This document shows, piece by piece, positions 35,524 through 47,761 of a DNA stretch of 64,000 bases. The stretch is from Zonotrichia leucophrys gambelii (Eukaryota; Chordata; Aves; Passeriformes; Passerellidae), in assembly GCF_028769735.1 (NCBI RefSeq), contig NC_088179.1:7386001-7450000 (forward strand), given 5' to 3'. Every line of letters starts with the position of its first letter. Positions within the stretch are counted from its first letter, which is position 1. The notes beneath the pieces were generated by a model. That model was not told where the DNA came from, did no database searches, and saw only the letters and a program-made list of their open reading frames with translations. The translations under genes and the position numbers were made by a program.

Positions 35524-38439
35524 TAAATGGTTTGGATAAAATAGTGCTTAAAATGGAATAGACAGACAGTGGTTTAGGAGCTTGTGATTCACAGACAAGC
35601 AATGAAGTGGAATCTGTGAGTATTAGCAATGGAAAATGTTGCCTCTGTTGATAATATTTAGCAAATATATAGAGTAATTCCATCTCATCCTGCCCTCAGC
35701 AAAACCACATATATAAATTTAATTTAATGTCAGGCTTTCAGAGATTAGGAATGAAGACTTGTGGGGCTTTTGTACAAATCAAAACCATGCAGAGCTGTCA
35801 GGTATCTCCTGATCTCTGTGTGTGTACAAGACTAGATTCTTGACTATGAACTTTACCTTGTTGAGTACACTTTTTATCTTATTAGCTAATGGAATTTCTT
35901 TTTCTTCCACCATCTGTTCATATTTAAAAGGTTAAGTTTCATTAATTTGCTTGCAACACAAACCAACCCCTTTGTGGAACTTCCAAACAAACACATTTCT
36001 AGCACATACTTTCCTTGCTTAGATAATGAAAGTAAATGAACCTGTGGAATTATTGCTCATAACACATGCAAGGTATGCAAGCGTCCTGTGCTTTGCAGCA
36101 ATAATGGCAGAGGAGCCCTATGCAAAGATCTCATGAGGGACTGAGCCCTGTGATGCTGTTGAGGGATGCTACATAAACATACACAAGAAATCAGTCTGTA
36201 TCCCAAAGCTTTGGAAGCTGAACAGCTAATTGGGCAGAAGTGGGCAAGAAGCAAATTAAGCTGTGTACTTGATTTGTGATTAGATATTGAAAATGTTACA
36301 TATTTTATCCATTTGCTAAACTAAGCTCTTTGGCAGTCAGTCAAAACATTTCTTGTTTTGCTGGTATATTTTAGAAGTACAAAAATCTATTTTTATACTT
36401 ATATCCATTATATTGCCTTTGTTTATGGGAGTGTTTATGTAATTGTTTTATGATGTTCTGTCATTTATCTATTATCAGATTAATATTACTTGTTGAATTT
36501 CAAGATACTCATAAACATTTTCTTTCCTTTTCAAGGATAACTTTGTATTATCTCTAAAGTTAGCTATTTTGGAATATGTGAGGAGACATGAATGGTGGGC
36601 ATTACAACTTTTATATGTGCCAGCTTATTTTTGATATTGTACCATTTACTGGCAACACAACTGAGATAGAAAATGCAGTATTTGGAGGAAAAGTCTCAAA
36701 ATGGCAAACAAACTTTGCTGCTTGCAGTAGGGAGGACAGTTATCATGAGAGCATTAGTTGTTTAGTGAGGTGTTGTCAAAAGAAATCACTGGGCCAGGAA
36801 ACATTTTTCAATTACTGGAAAACAAGACTTGGGAATTGCTTCAAAAGTCAATTTATGCATCTTCAAAAGTCAATTAAAAGCTGAAGTGGAGAATAATTTC
36901 TTTTGGCTGGGGTAGATGGGGTAAGCGATCTTGCAGCATTGTCTGCTTTCCTTCAGCACTGACCTGAGTTGCTTCACAGCTTTTCCCTTTGGCTGGGGTT
37001 GTTATTGTGGAGGCCCATGCTATCCCCAGTCATTCTTTTCTCATAAGATGGAGAAAGCTATTGCAAACTTTCCTGATTCTAGAGGTAAAGGCTTGCAAAG
37101 GCTTACTTGGAAGGTTGTGTGACTGTTTGCCAAATTTTTGCACACATGTAATGTGCAAGGTTCACTGTGGCATTTGCAGTGATAGTGTGCAAGTAGTTTC
37201 TTGATTCATAATGAAATTGCATATTTTAATGATGATGTGTTCTTGGGTTTAAAATGAGTTTGTGGATAAATGCTTCTTAAGCACAAAGCAAAGTCATTAT
37301 TTACTGGCTCCAGGTGAGTTATTGCTTTTTTAAACATTGGCTTTCTCTTATCAGATCCCTTTGGAGTCAAGGTGTGGGGAAGGAGAGAGCACTGGCAGGT
37401 GATGCCTGAGGACATGAAGGATTGCTGTCAAGCATTGTTTGGGTCTGCAGGGGAGATGTCCATGAAGGAGAGTAGCAGGAGCAAGATAGGGAAGTGGATT
37501 GTTGATATTACAGAACATGGTGATGGAAGAGAGTGCATGGCTTGAATCATAAAATCAAACACTTTCTGGGATGCCAGGTTTCTAAAGTGTGTTTTCTTTC
37601 CACAGTGCACTAATATTCACCTATAAATCATTTAAAAATATGTCTATCTGTCTAAACAAACCTGTTATCTGATAAAGAGGTCCTGACTTTGCTTCAATAA
37701 CAATGCCAACATCATCCTTATTTTCCATGGAACTCTCTCCTTTATGCAATTTTCTCGTATGAATGGGAAAAGCTCCCAGTTCCTGTCAATAATGACACTG
37801 CTCTGCCCTTAAACTGCCTCTTGACAATAGACATTTTCTGGAGCACATGTGAAATAAAGCAGCGTGGCACTGTGTGGGCAGGTGGGCTGCTGTGATTATT
37901 GCTCCTGCCCTTTCTTCCACCTAACCTCTCTGTATCATCCCCCTTCATCTGTGGTGACTTCCCCATGGTTTATCTTTTAGAAAAAGTATATCTATATTCA
38001 GTTGTCAGCCCAAGATCACTCTAAATGTCACTTGTTTGCTTTTATGTCCTTGGTCTTGATGGATGTGTCTGAATTCCTCTGAAGGCACGTTGTTAGGTAT
38101 TTATCTCATTTTGTGGTAGCATTATCTGCTTTAGGTGCAGCACAAGGGGCTGTCCTGGGGCAAGAGGGAGGGAGCCAGGGCATGAGGAGGACAGGAGGGG
38201 GAAAGATGTTCATTTCTGTGTGTTTGTCTGCCAGGGAGGCTGTGCTGTGCAGCAGGGACCCTGTGCAGCCATTGCAGTCTGTCACAGAGACCTCCTTCAA
38301 AACTGGGCTGCTGCAGGCTTCTGCTTGCTTCTGGTGTCCAGTCCTAATTACACACAGCAGAACTGAGCCTCAAGATTGAGCCTTTGTGAAGTTTACCCAT
38401 CTCTAGTTTCCCCAATGTACAATATGATGTCTTTTCTCT
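35524..38439. other. Unique non-coding stretch
   Basis: Mostly AT-rich, with a G-rich but CpG-poor pocket at 38130-38300. CTTCAAAAGTCAATT-like words recur at 36839-36855 and 36861-36875. Frames at 36588-36884 (98 codons) and 38113-38379 are unrecognised. No named repeat. Confidence 0.5.
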
Positions 38440-38700
38440 TTTTTTTTCCATCTTACCTGACTATTTGCTTCGAAAACAATTCTGCTGCTCCTGGCTTCAT
38501 TAATATGCATCCAGTGCAATGTAAATGGCTCTCGAGGCCTCCCCTTGGTGGATGATTTAATGTGGCAGTTATGAAAGCTGCTCAGCCTGTGCTCCATTAG
38601 CATAATAATGAAGCTTCTGCAGCAGCGTTATCATCCTCAGAGGAAATAGCCTGAGTGGTCACAGCTCCTTTAACAAGTACCACTTTAGGATAAAAAGCAA
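38440..38700. promoter_or_regulatory. Candidate conserved non-coding element
   Basis: The segment combines ATTAATATGCAT (octamer/POU-like), ATTAGCATAATAATGAAG, AACAATTC (SOX-like) and retained CpGs in TTCGAA, CTCGAGG and AGCGTTA. Dense mixtures of this kind are seen in vertebrate developmental enhancers. This is a reading of motif texture, not of an alignment. The minus frame at 38403-38603 is probably chance. Confidence 0.28.
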
Positions 38701-41700
38701 AGGGCTCTGTTTGAAATGCTAGATTGGAATATGCAAAGTGGGAGGGAGTTGTTGGTCGTCTTTGCTGTGCAGGGAGATGGGAGGAAGCAGCTCGTGCCCA
38801 GCTGGGAGCAGGAGCTGTGCCAGGCATGGTGCCCCCCTGGCATGGGCTCCCTGGCAGAACAGGACTCGTCCTCTTTGATTCCAAAGTCAGGAGAATACAG
38901 GAACCAGTCTCTCTTTTACATCTCTGTCTCCTGTACTTTGCCTCTGAGACTGCAACAAGGACTGGCTTATTTCCTCGTGCTGGGAAATTCAGAAATCTAA
39001 AACGCTGTGGTTCAGGGCTGTGTGTTTGGGTTTTCTTTTTTGTGGTTTATTAACTGGTTAGGGATGTATTACAAGGTGGAATAGAAGCTTTTCTCTGTGA
39101 CTGAAGGAAAAAGATGACTTTCAGGTGAAAACAATAAAAAAATCATAAGTAGCACTCCTCCAATATTAAGGAACTACATTTTGAATAGGAAACAACTGAA
39201 AATGCAGAGGTGAAGTTTTAGGGGGTTGACAGACTTGCAAAGAATGAGGACGGTGTTCTCTGCCCTTGTTATGGAGTAAAGTGGATAGAAGGAAGTGGCA
39301 TTCCTTGTGCAGGGAGCATCTCCCCTGTTTCCTGTGTGCCAAGGATTCAGTGAAGAGTGCTGAAGCACTGCTTGGCTGCATTTCCCTCAGGCTGCTGCCC
39401 CATGGCAAGAATTGCTTAACAACTGCAGCTTACAACTGAGTTTATTGAGCTGCTAATTTAATTTATTTTTAATATGGTAAACCAAGCCAACAGCCTTCAG
39501 AGGTGATTTTACATCTTCCTGTGCAGCTCATAAGTTCCAGGGGTCAGTCAGTGACTCTGGCTTCTCAGCTGGATCCATCTTTGCCCTGTCAGGGCCAGGC
39601 ATGTGATGGATCCAAATTTAATGGATATATTCCTGAACTCAAGAGCAGGCAGGACCTGGGGCTCAGCCCTGAGCTCAGGGGGCTCCTGAACCAACACACA
39701 GAGGGTGTGCAGGTAGAGTCAGTCCCACAGCTGAAATGCCATGAAGCCAAATCAAAATGCCCTGATGCTTCTTTCCTGTTGGATGCAAAAATTTTCCTAT
39801 TTCCAGGTTTTAAAAAATATGAAGTCATCTGAAAATGTCCTTTCAGTGACCCCTGATCTTTAATAGTTCTTTGAAGGTATCCAATAACTTGTTTTCCTCT
39901 TGCACAAAGATTTTTGATTTGCTACCTAAGGAAGGATGAGGGAGAATAGCACCAGAGATTGGGTTGTTTCACATACCATCCCTAGAATTTGTTTTTGTAA
40001 TTGATTTCTGCAGAGGTTAAATTTTTCTGAAGAATTTCTTTTTGGTAATTTTCAAGGATTCATTTCAAAGAACAGAAGCATATTTTGAAGTCTAATGTAA
40101 TTAATTGATATTGCAGAGGTTAATAAAATTTTAAAATATTATAGTAACTCTAGTTTACAAAGTAAATGCTTTGAAGACTTTGAAAAAACCCAAAACATAC
40201 TAGAGTGTTCCTCAGATACCTTAATAGCAGGTAGGTAGAAACAGGTAAGAAAGGAAAATAACCCAGTCAACAATCCTGCTTGATTCCAAAAGTTTTGAAT
40301 GGTGAACATTACTTCACATGATATATCTGTGTGCTCCTGTATGTTGGTAAAAAATTTACCTTATTTCCAAGCCTGGAATTGCTCTTCATGCCAAAGCTTT
40401 GCTTCACTGAATGCCTGAAGGATTGAGAGAATCCAGCCCTTCTCCCACTGAAGTGGGAATTCAGTCTCTGTGCTTCAAGAGCTCCCCGGAGCAACCATGT
40501 CCAGGGATGAGTCCTGTTGTCACTGGAAGTGTGCAGGAAAGGTGATGGGAGAGGGAATGGCTTTGAATGTTCTTAGAATGTACCTCTGCATACCGTAAAT
40601 ATCTGTTAAATGCTTAGTTTGACAACTAATGACTGAAACCCAGCTGAAGGATTTGTCCATACCTTGTTTGCACACATTCTCCAGTTACTACAAGTTATGT
40701 TGCCTGAGCTTCATCCCAAAGTCTCACATCTCATACCTTGTGGCTCTTTCTGGAATTGCCCTGAGCACATTTTCCTGGGGTTATGGACTATTTTTAATTT
40801 GCTGACACCAGTCTTACACTGATTATGTTAATCACATGCACTTTAGTGACCTCTTGGTCTTTTTGCCTTTCTTCTTTTACTTGCAGAGGTCCACTGGGAG
40901 CACTTAGTCACATCACTTCTTTCCTTTTCCCCTTTGTTCTTTGCCACTTTTTTGTTTGCTGTTGAAACATCAGTAAATTTTAACAGTCTAGGGGGTGATC
41001 TGTCCTATTTTTTGTTTCCAGGGAATTGGGTTTCATGGTTTGATGGTACTGGCTGGCAACTCTGACCTTGGGATGAGGATGGTTCAATCTTTGTATAATT
41101 CCACAGGAGTTAGTTTTAGTATGCAGAAGTATGCATCAGCTGAGAATCAGACATGGCCTTTTGCTGGGCTTTAAGGTTGACTGCCTTTAGTTATTATGCA
41201 CCTTCACAGGAAGAGAGGAGAAGATGCAGTGAGCCTGACCTAATCCATTCTTTCACATGGGGAGCGGGGACAGAGAGAAAAATGTTCTTAAATTCTTTTC
41301 TTTTGCCCACCAAGGATTCAGGCAGTTGTCAGCAGTGACCTTTTGCCAATCCTGTTGTCCATTCCCTCTATTAATTACAGTGCATTCAAAAACAATTAGG
41401 CAAATTAATGGAATAAAAAACCTTTGAGGCTGTCAAAGGCAGTTGGCACTTTACCAAGAAATTGCCTAGCTGTAACTGCAGGAGCTTATGGGGTGTCCTG
41501 GGAAAACACTGTCCAATTCTCCTGCCCTTCCCTCCTTCAATGCCTGGAGTCTTTTCAGATGGACAGTCACTGGGACACCTGTGCTGCCCAGGTAATGAGT
41601 GAAAATGAATGAGGAATCCTGCTTTCTCTTGAGAGTGGCTCAGGATGCACTGCAAGAGGCTCCCTGAATCCCTGCAGCTCCAGAGTTTTCCAGGAGGTGC

Positions 41701-42730
41701 ACAGTGTGCCCCAGCAGATGAGGTTTTGCTGGTATGGCTCACACCAGTTCATGAGAAAGGGTAAAGAACCAAACCTCAGTGGATGGGCATCACTCCCTAC
41801 TAAGTGTGGCTGTTATAGAAAAGTTCCAAATGAGGCTTTCTCTGTGCTCTGGCTATCTGCTTGTTGCTGTTATCAGTTTGTACAATGTTGACTTCAGAGC
41901 TGCTTCTTTGTTTAGGATTTGTGAACCACTCCTGTAAGATGAACAGCAGGATAGAAAACCTCCAGTAACGACGTGTGCCAATGTTATGTTTGCCATAGAG
42001 AAATGTGCAATGAAATCTATTTTTGTTAATTGTCTGAGCTGGGCTCTGCTCTGTGGAATGTCTTTCGCTTGAGTGCTGTGAGCTGGTGTCACTACCTTCT
42101 GCTGCAAACTGCTTTCTTATCCTCTTATTCTGCATCCTCTCATCGGCACACAGTCCAGACATTTATGATTTGCTGTTGTTCTTAGCAATATTAGGGAAAA
42201 ACCATTTTGCAGAATCTTGAAATGAAAAGCTCTTAAGCATTAGGTGTAATGGGCACATAGTGCTCCCTGCAAAGTGAACCTCCCAAGTGATAAGGCCTGT
42301 CATTTCAGATTGAAGAGAAAATAGCAGGAATCACAAAAGGAATTTGATGGTTTCTATTCCTCCTCCTAAAAAGAGAGTAGGAGGGCTTTCTGTGAAGCGC
42401 TTGAAGTTCTTATTGTCTTAGAGCTGAAGAAACTGGAGTCAATAATCCTGTCAGAGGGACTTTTGCCACTGATTTTGGTGAAGGATGGATTGTCCTGAGA
42501 GCCTGTTCAGCAGTGTCATATAGCCTTAACAATTAGCATGTTCCAGAAGGTGATATCTTCTCTCTGATCTCATTGATTTACTCAAAGTTAAGGCCAAGAC
42601 AAAGTGTGTCATGTATTACCATGGACACAAACCTGTGCCATCTCTAAGTTGTGACCTTTCAAGCCATGGGATTCTGGCACAGCTTGCACTGAAGTCACCT
42701 GCAGAGGTCTCCCTGGCTTGAGGTGTATTT
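38701..42730. other. Unique non-coding stretch
   Basis: A GC-richer pocket at 38740-38880 carries two overlapping plus frames (38716-39000 and 38724-39053). Another at 39540-39740 carries a 109-codon plus frame against a 79-codon minus frame. 41386-41742 and 41800-42162 give minus frames of 118 and 120 codons. None is recognised, and I see no named repeat. Confidence 0.5.
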
Positions 42731-42990
42731 CCAGGAAAAAGGAGAGGTGGCGTTGATGTCTGTGTCTGGGACAGTCATTCAGGCAGGAGGGACAGACACG
42801 ACTGACTGTGGCCTTGCTTGTGGAAGTTTATTACTGATCTTTAATCTTATCCCAGGTTCAGGGGACAAAAAGAAGGGTCTTCTAAACTAAGAGTCCCTTG
42901 CTACCCACCCAAGGGTCCCTCTAATTGATCCATGTCTGTTGGTTTTAAGGCATGGTCCAGCTTCTAGTAAATAGTTTTCTAGCTTTTATT
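42731..42990 (-). mobile_element. Possible solo LTR, minus strand
   Basis: On the minus strand the block has an AATAAA at 42827-42832 inside ATCAGTAATAAACTTCCACA. It is followed by a C-rich stretch running through GTGTCTGTCCCTCCTGCC and ending near the TGATGTCTG at about 42754. A poly(A) signal followed by a C/T-rich R-U5-like segment is the layout of avian endogenous retrovirus LTRs. Exact ends and a target-site duplication were not identified and there is no internal viral coding region beside it. It could be another repeat class. Confidence 0.38.
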
Positions 42991-44319
42991 TTCAGGCCCA
43001 GCCAGGAGGAGAGATGCATTTTACATTTTTTTTTTTAATACTAGACTCAAGCTGAAAAAAACCCATGCAATGCTACCTACTTTTAGTAATGCTTCATTTT
43101 TATGAAAGGCAATCCTGTGTGGACAGATTGGTGTTTGTTTACATTGTTTAACTGTGCTATGCAACTGGTTTATGTGCTCACAGGTTATCAAACATGAATT
43201 TCTCTTCATGTTCCTTGCAATAAAAAAGTGATTTTGGACACTGCAGAAATGAAGTGCTACCAGTCTCATTGTATTCTCCTGTGCTTTTCAAGGCTGAATG
43301 CCTTGCTTTTAATGTGAAGATAAAGAGGACTGTGAAAATTAAAAAGTAGCATTACCAGCTAGAGTTAAACATTCAGGATGAGACATTAAGTTAAACCACA
43401 TGTGAAATGCAGCTGTTTTTACTGAGGCTTTCATCAGTCTACTGGGAAGATTGGTGGGTTTTAATATGTGGTCTCAAGCAGAGCCAATAGAAATGTGTGG
43501 AAAATGTGTGTGAAATCAGTGTGTGTCCATGGGGGGTCTGTGGTGTTGTGTGTAGCATTCTATTTGTGTAAATATAAATAATGGTGGTAATACCTATCTG
43601 ATCACAAATGCTTTTATTTCCCAGGCATACACAAAAAAAAGGACTGATCAGATAAATAGATCTGGTGAATCACAGTAACCTCCACCTACACAATAAATCA
43701 GGTCCTGGTTTGTTTTTTTTTTCCAGTTGATCAGAACCAGTAGGAAGAGGAATCCATGACCTAAAAATCCTCTGCAGAAAAATATTGAACACCTGAGACA
43801 TGCTGGTCACAAAACCACTGAAAACTGATGCTTTTGACTCAAACTCTTAATGCCACTTAACATTTAGGTGCTAAGGATGACTGTGGATCAAAGAGGTGCT
43901 GAATTCACAGCTGCTAAAAGAGAAATTGCTGTGCCTGTGAGCAGGGATGAGCAGAGAGATGAAAGCTGATCTGTTAACAGGGTATGCTGTATGAATTCAT
44001 CCACAGGAAAGGTTAAGGGATGGGAAAATCTGCCACTAGCCATGAGGAGAGCCAGATTTTCCTTGGCATGGGAGCTGAAGGCACTGGTGATGTTTAGAGG
44101 GTTTTGCTCACATGTTGCTGTCAGGACAGTGGCTGGACATGGTGCAGATGTCACAGCGCTAATTAACTCCATGTGCAGCCAGGACTCCGGGGCCTTGCAG
44201 GCAAAGCCTTCACAAAGGTGTGCTAGAGAAAAGCCTTCCTTCCTCTGCCTGTGCCAGGAGGGGATGTGCTAAGCCCTTCCCAGCTGGAAATCACTCCTGT
44301 GCCTTTGTGTACAATGATA

Positions 44320-44339
44320 GGCTACCAAATTTGGTAACC
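44320..44339. repeat. Near-perfect 20-bp palindrome
   Basis: GGCTACCAAATTTGGTAACC has arms that pair at nine of ten positions, with no spacer. The inner 14 bases TACCAAATTTGGTA are perfect. A dimeric protein site is possible, and a chance palindrome is also possible. Confidence 0.75.
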
Positions 44340-45585
44340 ACAGTAGAGCAGACCCTGACAGGAAGGGAAGAGATCCGGATTCACTGAAGTTCTGCCCTTG
44401 TGTGTGTACATAATAGGATCTGGTAGACATAAAGGACAGGTTTAGAGCAGTTTTTCTCTTAATACAAAGGCAGCTTGGGTAAAGGGAGCGAAATAGGAAA
44501 CCAAGGGAGGTGGTGAAGCCTTATTAAGCGTGCATTTTTTTAACCTCTGATAAGTGATGAAAGCGATTCAGACTTTATCAGCTCTCTGTAATTTTCAGAA
44601 GTGTGAAAGGAGGGAAAAGTAGCAAAGAGGCAAAGGTTGGTTTTGTAATGACAGTCTTAGGGAGACTGATTTTGTTTGAACACACTTACAACCACAGAGC
44701 AAAAGGAGAAGAGGTCAGGGAACAAAACTCTGTTGACTCCACACAGCAAAGGTTGGAGGGAAGAACTAAAAGGTAAACACAGTTATGCCTCCAGCAGGAG
44801 AAAGTGTCATTTACTGAAAAAGGCAGGGAATTGCAGAGTGCATTCTTGGTTTATGCTTCTACCTCAGCAAATTTTAGGGGAGCAAAACCCTGATGAACTG
44901 TTAAATAAAAGAGGAGAAAAGAATGTGAAGTGCCTCTGAATTTTTAGTGAAGCGCTCTATTATAGTAGCAAATTATTATTCTGCGTAACAGGAGTACCCA
45001 CACACATATGTTTTGTAGACCCTGGAAATAGTAAAAAGCCCAAATAAAGAGCAATCCACAAACCTATCCTGCCTCTGTTGGAGGGCAAGAATTCCCCTTT
45101 GGGTGCAGAAACTGTAATAGTTTGCCCAAAAGGGGAAAAGATTTCCTTGATGATTTTCAAACACAATCTAGAAATGCAATTAGACCAATGTTAGCACAAG
45201 CACATGCTATCACTTTGAGGAAGAGCAGTTTCACCTACTGAAGATCCTTAAATGTGCATTTGATATGTGAAACTTGTTCAGCCTGGCATGAAGGCTTGCC
45301 TAAGGGGATGTGCTGTAACACAGCAGCCAGAAGCTTGGAACTCATGTGAAATCTTCACGTTGGCAGCTCTCAAAAGGGGCGCAAACAGACTGATGTCTCC
45401 TAACTTCAGAAAATCAGCAGCAACAGTGATGAACAGCATCAAACACAAGCTTTCCATTCCAACAAACATGCTGTGCAAAGACTTAACAAGAACTAAAGAG
45501 TTTCCTGCAGGGGGCTTTCTAATTCCCATCAAAGTAATCTCCTGAAGGGTAGTGGAAAATGAGGGAAGGTTTATTGCTAACTCTG

Positions 45586-45597
45586 TTTTTTTTTTTT
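45586..45597. repeat. Poly-T run (12)
   Basis: T12 with no adjoining retroposon recognised. Confidence 0.75.
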
Positions 45598-46270
45598 CCT
45601 TCACTCAGTCATGCTTCTGGCAGAAAAATAAGATCAGTTCTAGCAGCTTTCTCTCTGAACCTCACTGCTGGTTATGGCCCTCTTCCCTGATACCTGCAGC
45701 ATTGGAGCACACAGGTTGCCCCATTTTGTTTTCCTTTCTCTGTCTTCTTTTTGTTCTGTGTGGAGTAGTTATTATTTGTTCATATGGGCCAACAGAAAAA
45801 AAAAGAGGACAAAGAAAAAAAAGTCCAGTGTGATTATATGCAAACTCCTTTTTGGACAAAAAAATCTCTCTTTAGTTCAAAACTCTCTATGGAGACAATT
45901 AAACTGAACTAGAATTGTAAACGGAACTGGGTAAATAACTTGACAGAATTAATGCATTGGGTTGTTTGTGGCTTTTCACTTCTCTTACAAATTCTTCTGG
46001 GAACAGACTTGATTGTTTACCTCAGACGTTTAAATGTGTCTGTTCAGAATCTTCAAGGAAATTTAATGCATTCATCATAAATTCAGTGGACAAATGTTCA
46101 GGTTTTCATTGTACACTTGAAAACATTGTGTATTTACATTTTTCTAATGAAAAAACTTGGTTGCTTCAATTCATGTTTCCACTGTTTCCTGCAAATACAA
46201 GCAGGTATAGAGCAGTGGGGGTTGATTTCCTCCCAGGTGAGAAGAGATAGGACTCTGTGAAGAAGCTGTG

Positions 46271-46500
46271 CCGGGGGGGTTTACGTTGGATATTGGGGAA
46301 ACGTCTTCACAGGGAGGGTTGTGAGGCACTGGAAAGAGCTGCCCAGGGCTGTGGTCAAGCTGCCATTCCTGGAGGTGTTTAAAAGATGTGTGGATGTGGC
46401 ACTTGGGGATGTGGTTTAGAGATGGGCTCAGCAGGGAATGGAGGAATGGTTGGATTCGGTGATCTCAGAGGTCTTTTCCAGCTGAAACCATTCTATGAAA
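46271..46500 (+). mobile_element. CR1 LINE 3' end, plus strand
   Basis: Ordered matches to the avian CR1 3' region: TACGTTGGATATTGGGGAAA, CGTCTTCACAGGGAGGGTTG, GAGGCACTGGAAAGAGCTGC, CCTGGAGGTGTTTAAAAGAT, GATGTGGCACTTGGGGATGT, GGTTGGATTCGGTGATCTCA, then GAGGTCTTTTCCAGC and CCATTCTATGAAA. The short GTGTGGATGTGGCACTTGG type with a one-unit tail suggests a CR1-J-like copy. It is 5'-truncated, as most copies are. The 46386-46574 open frame is a by-product. Confidence 0.93.
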
Positions 46501-47630
46501 TACCTTCTTATCTCCTGCATCATTCAGGCCCTGACACTGTGATGTGCATGTCAGGTGAAATCCCTTGGCTCTAATTATAAACTATGTAGCACAGAGAGCA
46601 ATTCATGGGACGGTAAGAAGTCTCAAAAAGAGGTTTAGGGTCAATTTGGAGATAGTTCTTAATAAAGCTTCCTAATTTTTCATTGTCTGTAAATTAAAAT
46701 AATAATGGTCGATCAAGAGGTTGTTTTACATATCTAAATATTTTGACTGTTTGGAAATCAAACTTATTCTTCGATTTTGTATTCCAGTGCCAGCAGGAGA
46801 TCTGCTGTGGTGCTCCTAAAATGATAAATTGATAAAAGTCCTAATAGGAGAAACTCAACAGGAAAAAACCAAAATGAATTAACTTGCCAAGACATGGCTA
46901 ACATCATTGAGTTTATATATGTTTCATTAAAGCAAGGCTTGACAGCTTTATGAGGAAACAGTGGGGTTTGCAGTGTATGAAGAACCTGTAATACTGCCAA
47001 GGCTGATCAGGTCCTGTGCCATACAGCCTATTTAATAGACAAATATTTGTACAATGAAAATGTCATTTTAAACGATTGGTTTAACAATCCCTTAAGCTTC
47101 TAAATGACCTGCAAAGGCTGGAAATTCTACCCTGGTGTTTAAGATCTAGTGGAACGTTAGATAGATAATCAAAGGAAATTTTTAGAAACTGGGTTCCTAA
47201 ATTAGGGATTTTTTGATGACTTCTGGTGCTTCTTTTGCTCACCATATTTCTACCATGTTTGTTGGGGGACAGAGCTGGAATTGACTTCATGTCTGTTCTC
47301 TCTGTTGCTGATCCAATTTGTTTCCTACATGCATGTTCAGTTTGTAATTTGCTAACTTGGATCCACGTTTGTGCTTAGGTTGTGTGTCTAAATATCTTCA
47401 TGTACAAACTTGACTGGCTGAAAAAAGAGTAATAGCAATGGGTAAAATCAAGGCTATTTTTCATAGTTTTTTTTTCCTCATTGCCACCTACAAAGTGAAG
47501 AACAGTATAAGCTCGTATTTGTTCAGTGAGAAGTTAGTGAGTCCATCAGTCTGTGAGTTGATCAGCTATTTGTGATAATCAGATTGATGCAAGGATGACT
47601 CTTGCAATGTGTATATCCCACTGCAACCTC
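46501..47630. other. Unique non-coding stretch between two CR1 tails
   Basis: AT-rich spacer between the CR1 copies. Minus frames at 46764-47000 and 47081-47290 are not recognised. Confidence 0.5.
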
Positions 47631-47761
47631 TTAACCTGGATGCTTTGGTGTGAGGAGCTCTGGCTATGAACGGCAAATGCATCAGGCTCTTCACTCAAGA
47701 GCTGGACTTGATGGTCCTTGTGTGTGCCTTCCATCTCAGAATATTCTGTGATTCTGTGATC
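47631..47761 (+). mobile_element. CR1 LINE 3' end, plus strand (second subtype)
   Basis: GAGCTGGACTTGATGGTCCT, then GTGTGCCTTCCATCTCAGAA, then TATTCTGTGATTCTGTGAT. This is the other common avian CR1 ending, in which TCCTTGTGGGTCCCTTCCAA leads into an ATTCTGTG repeat tail. The last 60-70 bases are clear, and the upstream part (47631-47695) is only loosely similar. It differs from the copy at 46271-46500, so the two are separate insertions in the same orientation. Confidence 0.85.

Larger units (their letters stand above)
42991..46270. other. Unique non-coding stretch
   Basis: Contains T runs (43026-43036 and 45586-45597) and a near-perfect 20-bp palindrome at 44320-44339. The frames at 45267-45545 (plus) and 45278-45604 (minus, 108 codons) mirror one another and are not recognised. 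No named repeat. Confidence 0.5.

Noticed and set aside
46386..46574. Plus-strand 62-codon frame
   Set aside because: It reads through the CR1 3' untranslated region.
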